A stretch of 64,000 bases of DNA from Sinorhizobium fredii USDA 205. GTDB lineage: Bacteria > Pseudomonadota > Alphaproteobacteria > Rhizobiales > Rhizobiaceae. Under the pieces are notes generated by a model. That model was not told the origin of the DNA. It searched no databases and saw only the letters and a program-made list of their open reading frames with translations. Location: the NCBI RefSeq assembly GCF_001461695.1, contig NZ_AUTC01000140.1:1-64000 (forward strand). Reading direction: 5' to 3'. The position numbers and the translations under genes are program-made. This document shows, one piece after another, positions 27,153-37,000 of the stretch. Position 1 is the first letter of the stretch. The number at the start of each line of letters is the position of its first letter.

Positions 27153-27953
27153 TCAATCGCCTTCGTCGGGAATATTGAGGAGGTGGCCGCAGGCCTTGCA
27201 ATGGACGGCATCGAGGTCGTGCCGCTGCAGCCCGCATTGCGGGCAGGGGAAGTTCACCTTGTGGGGACGAACCACCGCCTGGGCGAGCCTGACGAAGAGC
27301 GAGATGCCGATGATCATCGTCACGACGGAGGTGAGCTTGCCCAATGTGCCGGGCAGCGTGATGTCGCCAAAACCGGTCGTGGTGACCGTCGCCACGGTAA
27401 AGTAAAGGGCGTCGACGAACCCTTCGCCGCCTTCCTGCGCATAGAAGAAGGTGGTGTAGACGAAGCCCGTCATCATGAACAGGAAGACGAGGAAGTTCAG
27501 GCAGGCGCGCACCACGTCCTGAAGATGCGCCCCGCCAATCCGCCGCAAGCCTGCGCGAAAGAGCGGGCTTCGCCCGATCGCCCAGATCCGCATGGCTCTC
27601 AGGAAGGCGAAATTGAACAACAGGTCCGGAAACAAAAGCGTAGCGAGGATGATCACGTCGACCCATGTCATAGGTCTTTTGAGGAAGGCCTGGGGCGAAG
27701 GAGCCGCGACAGCGCGTGCGATCAGCTCGGCGCCGATCCAGGCGGCGATCGTGTAGTCGATGATCAGATAGGACGGGCCAGCCCGGAGATAGGGACCCAA
27801 TATGAAAAAGGCGAGGATGCTGAGATCGATGAAAGCGAGCAGCGCCTGCCAGCGCAGTGCCCAGGAATCGCGGCCGCGTTCGAGGCGCTGCAGGGCAATC
27901 CGCAGCGATCGGAGAGTAGCGGGGGCGGATCGCCTGCGGTCGGTCGTGTCCAT
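27153..27953 (-). CDS. Voltage-gated-type potassium channel with C-terminal zinc ribbon
   Basis: The 266-residue protein has a six-helix channel layout. An S4-like arginine-bearing helix (FLRAMRIWAIGRSPLFRAG, about residues 118-136) precedes a pore with selectivity filter TTTGFGDI (about 193-200) and a final helix. The cytoplasmic tail ends in CPQCG...CKACG, a four-cysteine zinc ribbon (about 235-257). The GFG filter predicts K+ selectivity. Such tails are not the usual RCK domain. It lies between the apiose kinase (convergent) and dctD (same strand, 76 bp away) with no obvious functional link to either. Confidence 0.78.
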   Translation of the reverse strand: MDTTDRRRSAPATLRSLRIALQRLERGRDSWALRWQALLAFIDLSILAFFILGPYLRAGPSYLIIDYTIAAWIGAELIARAVAAPSPQAFLKRPMTWVDVIILATLLFPDLLFNFAFLRAMRIWAIGRSPLFRAGLRRIGGAHLQDVVRACLNFLVFLFMMTGFVYTTFFYAQEGGEGFVDALYFTVATVTTTGFGDITLPGTLGKLTSVVTMIIGISLFVRLAQAVVRPHKVNFPCPQCGLQRHDLDAVHCKACGHLLNIPDEGD

Positions 27954-28029
27954 GCGCTGGAGATAGGCTCAGGAAGTTCGCGGTCAAGCGGTTGCGGCCG
28001 CCGCGTCTCGCCCACAACGGGCGACAATC

Positions 28030-29397
28030 TCAAGACTCCCCCGCGGCGGTGCGCCCGGCATAGTCAGCCCGGTTGATCCCGTGGCGCTGCAGCTTGTCGT
28101 AGAAGGTCTTGCGGGGAATGCCGAGCGCCGTCAGGGTTTCCTTGACGTCGCCGCGATGGGCGGTCAGCGCCTCTTTCAGGATATCGGCCTCGTAGCGCTC
28201 CAGCCGCTCCGGCAGGGTGCCGCTGTTCGTCGCCGCTGCCGGGGCGGCGGATTTGGCGGGGTTTGCCTCTACTCCGAGCGCCACCCGCTCGGCAAAGTGC
28301 GAGAGTTCGCGCACATTGCCGGGCCAAGGGTGCGACATCAGATAGTCGCGGGTGGCCGCGGAGATCTCCGGCACCTCCCGCCCGAAGCGTTCCGAGGCGC
28401 GTTTCAGGAAATGCGAGAAGAGCAGCGGGACATCCTCGCGGCGCTCGCGGAGCGGCGGGATCGACAGGGTGACGACGTTCAGCCGGTAATAGAGGTCCTC
28501 GCGGAAATCGCCGCGCTCGGCCGGGTCGCCGAGGTCGATCTTGGCGGCCGCCACGACGCGGATGTCGACCGGACGGATGGTATTGGTGCCGAGCGGCGTG
28601 ATCTCGCGCGCCTCGAGCACCCGCAGCATCTTGACCTGCGTTGCCGGCGGCATCGCCTCGATCTCGTCGAGGAAGAGCGTGCCGCCGCTCGCATGCTCGA
28701 TCCGGCCGATCCGCTTCTTGACAGCACCTGTGAAGGCGCCGGCCTCGTGGCCGAAGAGCTCGCTCTCGATCACCGTTTCGGGCAGTGCGCCGCAATTGAG
28801 CGCTACGAAATTGCCGTTTCTTCGCCGGCTCCATTGGTGCAGAAGCGTTGCGACCACCTCCTTGCCGCTGCCGGTCTCGCCGGCGACCAGCACGTCGACG
28901 TCCGTGTCGGCGATGTGCCTGAGCGTCTGCCGCAGCCGCTCCATCACCGGCGTCTGGCCGATCAGCGGCAGGCTTTCGGAGGCGGCCTCGGCCGCCTGGC
29001 GCAGCGCGCGGTTCTCCATCACCAGGCGGCGCTTCTCTTGGGCACGCCGGGCGCTCTGGACGAGCCGGTCGGCGGCAAAAGGCTTGGCGATGAAGTCGTA
29101 GACGCCGTCCTGGATGGCCTGGACGGCCATCGGTATGTCGCCATGCCCGGTGACGAGGATGACGGGAAGGTCCGCGTCCAGTTCAGCGATCTTGCGGAAC
29201 AGGGCAAGCCCATCCATGCCCGGCATGCGGATATCGCTGATGACGACACCCTCGAAGCCGGCACTGAGTTCCGCCAGCGCCTCGGTCGCGCCCGCGAAGG
29301 GCGAGACCGTGAAGCCGGCAAGTTCCAGGGTCTGCTGCATCGCCTTGCGCAGGTCGCGGTCGTCATCGACCAGGAATACGGATGGGGCGCCGCTCAT
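28030..29397 (-). CDS. dctD: C4-dicarboxylate response regulator, sigma-54 activator
   Basis: The 455-residue protein is an NtrC-type regulator. It has a receiver domain with phospho-acceptor Asp in [10 protein letters not shown] (about residue 54), an AAA+ domain with Walker [10 protein letters not shown] (about 172) and the sigma-54-contacting GAFTGA loop (about 221), and a C-terminal Fis-type helix-turn-helix ([16 protein letters not shown], about 422). DctD activates dctA from upstream sites when DctB senses succinate, malate or fumarate. Its start overlaps the dctB stop by 4 bp. The divergent dctA promoter region has a matching palindrome and a -24/-12 element. Confidence 0.93.
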   Translation of the reverse strand: MSGAPSVFLVDDDRDLRKAMQQTLELAGFTVSPFAGATEALAELSAGFEGVVISDIRMPGMDGLALFRKIAELDADLPVILVTGHGDIPMAVQAIQDGVYDFIAKPFAADRLVQSARRAQEKRRLVMENRALRQAAEAASESLPLIGQTPVMERLRQTLRHIADTDVDVLVAGETGSGKEVVATLLHQWSRRRNGNFVALNCGALPETVIESELFGHEAGAFTGAVKKRIGRIEHASGGTLFLDEIEAMPPATQVKMLRVLEAREITPLGTNTIRPVDIRVVAAAKIDLGDPAERGDFREDLYYRLNVVTLSIPPLRERREDVPLLFSHFLKRASERFGREVPEISAATRDYLMSHPWPGNVRELSHFAERVALGVEANPAKSAAPAAATNSGTLPERLERYEADILKEALTAHRGDVKETLTALGIPRKTFYDKLQRHGINRADYAGRTAAGES

Positions 29398-31268
29398 TGC
29401 GCGTCAGCCTTCTTCAGATGCACGGTGAATGTCGTTCCGGACGGGCCGCTCTCGACCTCGATCGTGCCGCCGTAGTCGGAGATGATTTCCTTCGAGATGG
29501 CCAATCCGAGACCGAGGCCCTCTTCCTTCGAGGTGTTGAAGGGTGTGAACAGCTCGTCGCGGATGGCGGCCGGAATGCCCGGTCCGTTGTCGGTGACGGT
29601 GAGCGTGATGCCGCCCGCCATCTCCTCGCAGCGCACCCGGATCGCGGCGTCGTCGCGATCGCCGATCGCTTCCAGCGCGTTCTGCAACAGGTTGATCAGC
29701 ACCTGTTCCAGCCGGATGCGATTGCCGATGGCCTCGAGGCCGTCCGCCGGCAGTTCGATGTGGATCGCGTCCATGCGGCCGGCAAAGCGGCTGCGCAGCA
29801 GCAGAAGCGCTCCCTCGACGACATCCTTCATCGGTGTCGGCCCCGTGGCGAAGTGGCCCTTGCGGGCAAAGCGGCGCAGCTCGTCGGTGATGGCGCCGAC
29901 CCGCTCGGTGAGTTCGGCGATGCTTGTCATGTTCTCGACGGCCGTGGCGCTCTGGCCGCGGTCGAGAAAGACGCGGGCGTTATCTGCATAGGCGCGGATC
30001 GTTGCGACCGGCTGGTTGATCTCATGGGCGACGCCGGCGGCGACCTGGCCAAGGATCGCCAGCCGGTTCGCCTGGACGAGATCCTGCTGGACGGACTGCA
30101 ACTTCTCGGCGGTCTGCCGGTGATCGGCGATCTCGGTTTCGAGGCGGTCGCGGGCCATGCTGAGGTCACGCGTCCGCTCCTCGACCTTCTCTTCCAGTTC
30201 GTTGCGCGCCAGCCGCTCCCTCGCCGATCGGATTACGATCGCCTGCCGCCGCCGCAACAGAAACGCGCCAAATGCCAAGAGGGGCACCAGCGCGGCAAGC
30301 ATGATGAGCCGCATCTCGCGCGCCCCGGCAGCCAGCGTCGCCTTGAGCGGCGACAGTTGCTCGAGCCGCCAATTCGTCGACGGCACCAGCGTCTCGACGC
30401 GCAGAAAGGGCTCGGTCCCTTTGCCCGGCAGCAGCGCCTCCAGCGTGGAGGAACCATCCGGCTGGGCCTCGATTCGATGGAAAGGCAGCGGCAGCAGCGG
30501 CGCATCGCCGAACTGCAGGCTCTCGCGAATGTCGGCCAGACGGTCGTCTTGGATCGGCTTCGTCGTCATGAAGCGCCAGGAAGGCAGGCTGGTGATCAGC
30601 ACGATACCGCGGCGGTCGGTGACATAGGTCGGCTTGTCCGTGACCCGCCAGTCGGCCTCCACGCCGTCGAATTCGAGCTTGGCGACGACTACGCCGAGCG
30701 GGCCGCCCGGCCCGTCGATGCGGTGCGAGATGTAGAGGCCGGGCCGCCGGCTCACCGTTCCCATGGCGAAATGCTCGCCCTTGCCGTCGCGCATCGCCAG
30801 GCGGAAATAGTCGCGGAAGGCGTAGTCGTTGCCGACGAAGCTCGTCGGCTCCCGCCAGTTGCTGGCGGCGACGGCAACGCCGTCGCGACCGATCAGATAG
30901 ACGACGGCCGCTTCGGCACTTGCTGCAAGACTTTCGAGCTTGCGATTGATCGGCTCCAGCGACTGAGGGCTCGGCGAGACCAGCGCTTGGCGAATGGCGG
31001 TATCGTCGGAAAGGACCAGCGGTAGGGCCCGCTGCCGTTCGACAACCGCCCTTAACAGCGAGGCCTTCAAGCTGGCGTCGAGGCGGCTTTGCTCGGCGAG
31101 GTCGACCAGAGCCTGCGATCGGCCATAGGCCCCGGCAAGCAAGAAACCGGCGACCAGCAGCGCGAGCGCCACGGCGCCGAAAACGAGCCATGATCGCCGC
31201 GCCCGGCGGCGCAGCGTGCCCAGATCCTCCGTGCCTGAAGCGTATTTGGTCATGGCGGCATTGTGCAT
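29394..31268 (-). CDS. dctB: C4-dicarboxylate sensor histidine kinase
   Basis: The roughly 624-residue membrane kinase has a first transmembrane helix ([18 protein letters not shown]), a periplasmic double-CACHE-type sensor domain (about residues 45-300), a second helix ([16 protein letters not shown]), and a coiled coil. These lead to the HisKA box with [19 protein letters not shown] (about 398) and an HATPase with [11 protein letters not shown] and DNGPGIP motifs. The start is uncertain: ATGs at 31268 and 31253 both lack a good ribosome binding site, and a longer reading from 31313 would cover the dctA activator site. It forms the DctBD two-component system. Confidence 0.92.
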   Translation of the reverse strand: MHNAAMTKYASGTEDLGTLRRRARRSWLVFGAVALALLVAGFLLAGAYGRSQALVDLAEQSRLDASLKASLLRAVVERQRALPLVLSDDTAIRQALVSPSPQSLEPINRKLESLAASAEAAVVYLIGRDGVAVAASNWREPTSFVGNDYAFRDYFRLAMRDGKGEHFAMGTVSRRPGLYISHRIDGPGGPLGVVVAKLEFDGVEADWRVTDKPTYVTDRRGIVLITSLPSWRFMTTKPIQDDRLADIRESLQFGDAPLLPLPFHRIEAQPDGSSTLEALLPGKGTEPFLRVETLVPSTNWRLEQLSPLKATLAAGAREMRLIMLAALVPLLAFGAFLLRRRQAIVIRSARERLARNELEEKVEERTRDLSMARDRLETEIADHRQTAEKLQSVQQDLVQANRLAILGQVAAGVAHEINQPVATIRAYADNARVFLDRGQSATAVENMTSIAELTERVGAITDELRRFARKGHFATGPTPMKDVVEGALLLLRSRFAGRMDAIHIELPADGLEAIGNRIRLEQVLINLLQNALEAIGDRDDAAIRVRCEEMAGGITLTVTDNGPGIPAAIRDELFTPFNTSKEEGLGLGLAISKEIISDYGGTIEVESGPSGTTFTVHLKKADAQ

Positions 31269-31294
31269 GTTTTCGCCCAGAGTGCCAGCCGAGT

Positions 31295-31312
31295 TGTGCG
31301 GATTTCCGCACA
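31295..31312. promoter_or_regulatory. DctD upstream activating site TGTGCGG-ATTT-CCGCACA
   Basis: A perfect 7-bp inverted repeat with a 4-bp spacer, about 85 bp upstream of the sigma-54 element of dctA. The position and symmetry fit an enhancer site for DctD. I did not find an equally good second copy, although tandem sites are known at rhizobial dctA promoters. Confidence 0.75.
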
Positions 31313-31386
31313 TACTGATAAGGCAGCGTTAGGGGCGATCACTCAAAATCTAATATTTTCAATGGCGTGCAACGTCGTCGGCAAAC

Positions 31387-31402
31387 TGGCACGTCCGTTG
31401 CA
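31387..31402 (+). promoter_or_regulatory. Sigma-54 promoter of dctA
   Basis: TGGCACGTCCGTTGCA carries the GG and GC doublets with exactly 10 bases between them, the canonical -24/-12 spacing. It lies about 103 bp before the dctA ATG and downstream of the DctD palindrome. Confidence 0.85.
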
Positions 31403-31504
31403 GACAAAATCCACAAGGCGGCCGCGGCTGTCGATCTTCGGAAAAGTGGCCCGGGAGGCCCGGCGCGTTGCCGGACTGGGCGCACCCTAAGTGGAGGATA
31501 TCAC

Positions 31505-32832
31505 ATGATCATCGAGCATTCCGCGGAGCCCCGCGGCAAGACACCCTTTTACCGCCATCTCTATGTCCAGGTCCTGGCGGCAATCGCCGCGGGCATTCTG
31601 CTCGGGCATTTCTATCCCGAGCTCGGCACTGAGCTGAAGCCGCTCGGCGACGCCTTCATCAAGCTCGTCAAGATGATCATCGCACCGGTGATCTTCCTGA
31701 CGGTCGCGACCGGCATTGCCGGCATGACCGATCTCGCCAAGGTCGGCCGCGTCGCCGGCAAGGCGATGCTCTACTTCCTGACCTTCTCCACTCTTGCGCT
31801 CGTCGTCGGCCTCATCGTCGCCAATGTCGTGCAGCCGGGTGCCGGCATGCATATCGATCCGGCCTCGCTCGATGCGAAGGCGGTCGCCTCCTATGCGGCG
31901 AAGGCGCATGAGCAGTCGATCACCGGCTTCCTGATGAACATCATTCCGACGACGCTTGTCGGCGCCTTTGCCGAAGGCGACATCCTGCAGGTGCTGTTCA
32001 TCTCGGTGCTGTTCGGCATCTCGCTCGCCATCGTCGGCAAGAAGGCCGAGCCGGTCGTCGATTTCCTGCAGGCGCTGACGCTGCCGATCTTCCGGCTGGT
32101 GGCGATCCTGATGAAGGCCGCCCCGATCGGCGCCTTCGGCGCCATGGCCTTCACCATCGGCAAATACGGCGTCGCCTCGATCGCCAACCTCGCCATGCTG
32201 ATCGGCACCTTCTATCTCACCTCGTTCCTGTTCGTCTTCGTGGTGCTCGGCGCCGTGGCGCGCTATAACGGCTTCTCGATCGTGGCGCTCATCCGCTACA
32301 TCAAGGAAGAGCTTCTGCTGGTCCTCGGCACCTCGTCCTCGGAAGCGGCGCTCCCGGGCCTCATGAACAAGATGGAGAAGGCCGGCTGCAAGCGCTCGGT
32401 CGTCGGCCTCGTCATTCCGACAGGCTATTCCTTCAACCTCGACGGCACCAACATCTACATGACGCTGGCGGCGCTCTTCATCGCCCAGGCGACCGACACG
32501 CCGCTCTCCTATGGCGATCAGATCCTGCTCCTGCTCGTCGCCATGCTGAGCTCGAAGGGCGCGGCCGGCATCACCGGCGCCGGCTTCATCACGCTCGCCG
32601 CGACGCTCTCCGTCGTTCCCTCCGTGCCGGTTGCCGGCATGGCGCTGATCCTCGGCATCGACCGCTTCATGTCGGAGTGCCGGGCACTCACCAACTTCGT
32701 CGGCAACGCGGTTGCGACGCTGGTCGTGGCAAAATGGGAAGGCGAATTGGACCAGGCGCGCTCTCGGTCGCGCTTGCCGGCGATCCGCCTATCGAGACCA
32801 TTCCGGCAATCGCGGTTCAGCCCGCCGAATAA
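31505..32832 (+). CDS. dctA: C4-dicarboxylate:cation symporter DctA, with apparent C-terminal frameshift
   Basis: This is the glutamate/dicarboxylate symporter family. It starts [12 protein letters not shown] behind GGAGGATATCAC and shows the family substrate motifs [11 protein letters not shown] (near residue 278), [12 protein letters not shown] (about 302) and [18 protein letters not shown] (about 390). Up to KWEGELDQA the frame is normal. One base then appears to be missing around 32756-32761. In the +1 frame the usual tail (LSVALAG... to ...VQPAE) ends in TAA at 32830-32832, giving about 442 residues, and a terminator follows. Read literally, the frame continues to 33127 through that terminator and a RIME element, giving about 540 residues. 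The shift is either a real mutation or a base-calling error. Confidence 0.88.
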
Positions 32833-32869
32833 GTTGCCTCCCAGGGCAACGCACGATGAGTGCGATCTG

Positions 32870-32901
32870 GCGCGGCCTGGTTTTCCAGGTCGCGCTTTTT
32901 T
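32870..32901 (+). terminator. Rho-independent terminator of dctA
   Basis: GCGCGGCCTGG-TTTT-CCAGGTCGCGC followed by TTTTTT is a nearly perfect 11-bp stem with a U-tract. It lies 37 bp after the expected dctA stop at 32832, which supports that stop as the ancestral end of the gene. Confidence 0.88.
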
Positions 32902-32952
32902 GCAGCAGAAGCTTAACCTTAGGCAACGCAGGCGGGATGGATGCCGGCGCCT

Positions 32953-33125
32953 CACCCCCCTCTGGCCTGCCGGCCATCTCCCCCACAAGGGGGGAGAACG
33001 GATGTCGCACGCCCGGTGCCCGCTAGAAGGCTCTGCATTGCCAGGGTTTTTGATTGGGGCGGTTAGCTCGCCGCGGGTCGATCTCCCCCCTTGTGGGGGA
33101 GATGGCCGGCAGGCCAGAGGGGGGT
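32953..33125. repeat. RIME-like composite, second copy
   Basis: The left module at 32953-32996 (ACCCCCCTCTGGCCTGCCGG...) and the right module at 33081-33125 (...GATGGCCGGCAGGCCAGAGG) are inverted copies about 85 bp apart. The whole has the same plan and about the same 173-bp length as 3495-3667. Each module also folds on itself (CCCCCACAAGGGGGG). Confidence 0.8.
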
Positions 33126-33181
33126 AAGCCGACCCCTGAGCGTACTTCTTGAGAGGTCCCTGCGGCCCACGCCCGACCCGA

Positions 33182-34099
33182 TTAAATCCCGTGCAGCACC
33201 TGCGTCGCCTTGACCGCCGCCGAGGCGCGGTTCTCGACGCCGAGCTTCACATAGATCTGTTCCAGATGCTTGGTGACGGTGCGGGCACTCAAGCCCAAGA
33301 TCTCGCCGATGTCGCGGTTGGATTTCCCCTTGGCGATCCATAAGAGCACCTCTGACTCGCGCTGGGTGAGGTGGAAGTGCTGGCGCAGCATCTCGTCGTC
33401 GCTGATCCCGTTCTCGGCGGTCAGGCGGAAGAGATACTCGTTGGCGCCGATGGCGCCGAGATAGGAAATCTGCAGGCCCGTCTGGCCGGCCTGATGGAGC
33501 GTCAAACTGCCTTGCTTGTCGCCGCCTTGGCGTTCCTGCATCCACGCGGCGATGCGGGCGGCCACCACCGCTAGGCCGTCGTCGCTGCCGGTGGCGGCGT
33601 TGACAAGCCGGGTCGCCTGCGGCGTCGACCAGCGCACCGTGCCGTCGCCGCGCACAGCAAGCAGGTGCCGGCCGGCGGCATCGAGCGCGACGCGGGCGCT
33701 CTGCGCCGAGCGCGCATTCGAAAGGTGGACGCGGATGCGGGCGCGGAGCTCGTCGATGTTGATCGGCTTGGTGAGGTAGTCGACGCCACCGGCTTCAAGG
33801 GCGCGCACCACATGTTCAGTCTCGGTGAGCCCAGTCATGAAGACCACCGGCACCTGGGCGACCGAGGCATTCGCCTTCAGCCGGGCGCAGGTGTCGAACC
33901 CATCCATGCCGGGCATCACCGCATCGAGCAGGATGAGGTCGGGCGTGATGCGATCGGCGATGTTGAGCGCCGCATTGCCGGAGGTAGCGATCAGCACGGA
34001 AAAGCCGGACTGCTCCAGCGCCTCGGTCAGGAAGCCGAGCGCCTCCGGAGAATCGTCGACGAGAAGCACGATGTCGCGCGGGTTGGCGGCCTCAGGCAC
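33182..34099 (-). CDS. Response regulator with LuxR-type DNA-binding domain
   Basis: The 305-residue protein has a receiver domain (VLLVDDSPEALGF at residues 11-23, phospho-acceptor Asp in LLDAVMPGMDG near 60, Lys in YLTKPI near 109), a middle region of unknown fold, and a C-terminal LuxR/FixJ helix-turn-helix (LTQRESEVLLWIAKGKSNRDI, about 241-261). It overlaps the end of the hybrid kinase by 8 bp, so the two are a coupled pair. The kinase would phosphorylate this regulator directly or through its own receiver. Targets are unknown; the urea transporter genes nearby are a reasonable first guess. Confidence 0.85.
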   Translation of the reverse strand: MPEAANPRDIVLLVDDSPEALGFLTEALEQSGFSVLIATSGNAALNIADRITPDLILLDAVMPGMDGFDTCARLKANASVAQVPVVFMTGLTETEHVVRALEAGGVDYLTKPINIDELRARIRVHLSNARSAQSARVALDAAGRHLLAVRGDGTVRWSTPQATRLVNAATGSDDGLAVVAARIAAWMQERQGGDKQGSLTLHQAGQTGLQISYLGAIGANEYLFRLTAENGISDDEMLRQHFHLTQRESEVLLWIAKGKSNRDIGEILGLSARTVTKHLEQIYVKLGVENRASAAVKATQVLHGI

Positions 34100-37000
34100 G
34101 GGCGTTCGTCTCCTCGGGAAGCAGCCGCTTCAGGAAGGCGTCGTAGCCTGAGAGGTCGAAGGCCTGGACGTAGGCGCGGACTGCCTCGGCAAAGGGCTGG
34201 TGCTCGGGGTTCAGGGCAATCTCCGTCAATTTCGCCTCGATACCCCTCACGTAGCCGATTTCGCCGAGCTGGATCAATTCCTTGACGTGATGGTCGCCGG
34301 GGCTCGCCACGGTTCCGGTCTTGCCACTGGGAGACGACTCCTTGACGTCGCCCGCGTGGATCCATTCGAGCCCGAGATGGATCGCCAGCTTGTCGGTGAG
34401 CTGGCGCACGCCGAAAGGCTTGGCGAGCGTGTCGTTGTGGCCGATCACGCGGGCCGCCGAGCCGTCGCCGATATTGGCCGACAGCATGATCACCGGCGCG
34501 GTCTGGCCGGCCTCCCGGAGCTTCGTCACCAGTTCCCAGCCATTCATGCCGGGCATGGAAATGTCGATCAGGAAGAGGTCCGGCCGCGTCGCTTCGAGGA
34601 GGGCCAGGCAGTCGGCGCCGTTCGCCGCCGTCAGCACGGTGAAGTCGAGCGGCGCGAGCACCTCGCGCATCAGGTCGCGGTGGTCGGCATTGTCGTCGAC
34701 CACGAGGATGGTGCGGTGCGCTCCTTCATAGGACCTGATCTTGCGCACCGGGTCCTTGAGGGCCGCCGGCCGGTCGACGGCGGAAAGCATCAGCCGCACC
34801 TTGAAGGCAGTGCCCTTGTCCTTCTCGCTGATGACCGAGATTTCGCCGCCGAGCGTCTGGGTCAGCAGGCGCGTAATCGTCAGCCCCAGACCGAGACCCG
34901 GCATGCGGTGCTCCGCGGAGCCGCGCTGGAACGGGTCGAAGATCTTCGGCAGGTCCTTGTCGCTGATGCCGCGGCCGCTGTCCTCGATGGTGAAGGTCGC
35001 CACCTGGCTGCGATAGGCGATGTCGAAGCGGATGTGGCCCTGATCGGTGAACTTCAGCGCGTTTGACAGCAGGTTGACGAGGATCTGCCGGAGCCGCTTT
35101 TCGTCGGTCTTCACATATTGCGGCAGCGTTGGGCCGCGATTGTGCTCGAAGCCGATGCCTTTGGCCTGCGCCTGCGGGCGGAACATGTCGACGATCTGGT
35201 CGAGGAAATCGTGGATGTTGATCTCGTTCGAATAGACCTGCAGCTTGCCGGCCTCGATCTTCGAGATGTCGAGCAGGCCGTCGATCAGTCCCGAAAGGTG
35301 ATCGGCGCTGCGTTTGATCACCTTGATCGCGCCCTGCCGCGACGATGGGATCGTCTCGTCGCGTTCGAGGATCTGTGCATAGCCGAGCACGGCGTTGAGC
35401 GGCGTGCGCAATTCATGGCTCAAGCCGACCACGTAGCGGCTCTTCGCCCGGTTGGCGGATTCGGCCGCTTCCTTGGCGTTCTGCAGCGCCGCGTCGGTCT
35501 TCTTGTGGGCGGCGATCTCTTTGAGGAGCAGCGTGTTCTGGCGGGAGGACTCTTCCTCCGCCACCACGCGGCTGTCATGGGCAAGCACATAGAACCAGGA
35601 GACGACCCCGGCCAGGATGGCGAAGACGAAGAAGACGACGGCGACCGTCCGCTCGACGACGGCGGCGGTCTCGGGCGAGGCGGCGGTCGTCTGGTGGGCG
35701 ATCATCGCCAGGATGATGCCGATGCCGGTGATCGAGATCACCGCCGAAATCGCATAGCGCCCCAGCCTTGTGGCGAGCTTTGCGACGACAGTCTCCGGAA
35801 AGACCGTCTTGGCGACGGTGGCGATCTGCGTGTTCAGCCGCGCCTTCGGCTTGCACATGTCGTGGCAGCGGCTGTCGAGCGAGCAGCAGAGCGAACAGAT
35901 CGGCGCCGCATAGGCCGGGCACCAGGCCATGTCCTCCGGTTCGAACGGATGCTCGCAGATCGAGCAGGTAATTTCGCTCTCGCGCAGCCAGCTCTTGCGC
36001 GGCTTGCGGGCGAGGTAGAATTTTCCCTTCGTCCACCAGGCGATCAGCGGCGAGACGACGAAGGCGGTGACCAGCGCGATATAGGGGGCGAGCGAGGCGG
36101 CGATCTCGCCCATGGCGCCGAAATGCGCGGCGAGCGCCAGCAGCGCCGAGACGGCCATGGTGCCGAGGCCGACGGGATTGATGTCGTAGAGATGGGCGCG
36201 CTTGAACTCGATACCGGGGGGTGACAAGTCCATTGGCTTGTTGACGAAGAGGTCGGCGGAGATCGTGCAGAGCCAGGCCATGGCGATGATCGAGAAGATG
36301 CCGAGCGTCTCCTCGAGCAGGCGGTAGATGCCGAGCTCCATCAGGAGCAGCGCGATCGCCACGTTGAAGACCAGCCAGATGACGCGGCCCGGGTGACTAT
36401 GGGTGAGCCGCGAGAAGAAGTTCGACCAGGCAAGCGACCCGGCATAGGCATTCATCACGTTGATCTTCAGCTGCGAGACGACGACGAAGGCGACCATCAA
36501 GAGGAGTGCCGCCGTCTCCGACGGGAGGATGTAGCCGAAGGCAGTGTAGTACATCTGCGCCGGATCGGCGGCCCTGGTCGATGGCACGCCGGCACTCAGC
36601 GCCAGCACCACCAGAAAGGAACCGGCCAAGAGCTTCGGCGCGCCGACGATCACCCAGCCGGAGCCGGCAAGAAACACGGCGATGCGGTGATGCAGCTTCC
36701 TCTGGCCGTCCGGCGGCAGGAAGCGCAGGAAGTCGACCTGTTCGCCGATCTGCGCCATCAGCGCGAAAATGACGGCGGAAGCCGCACCGAATTCGACGAG
36801 ATCGAAGGGCGCGACGGTGCCGGCCGGTCCGGAGGCGTGGTGAATGCCGGCATAGGCGAGCCACAGGCCCACCTTCTCCCAGTCGGCAAGCGCAATGAAG
36901 GCAAACGGCAGGATGTTGAGCACGATCCAGAAGGGCTGGGTGACGAGTTGGAACTTGCTGATCAGCCTGACGCCGTGGGTGACCAGGGGGATGACCATGA

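Larger units (their letters stand above)
32833..33181. other. Intergenic region with terminator and RIME element
   Basis: This 349-bp interval holds no plausible gene of its own. It contains the dctA terminator and a two-palindrome repeat, and it is read only by the out-of-frame extension of dctA. Confidence 0.7.

Noticed and set aside
32833..33127. Extended C-terminus of DctA as a genuine extra domain
   Set aside because: The extension is encoded by a terminator hairpin and a RIME repeat, while the expected DctA tail is intact in the neighbouring frame.
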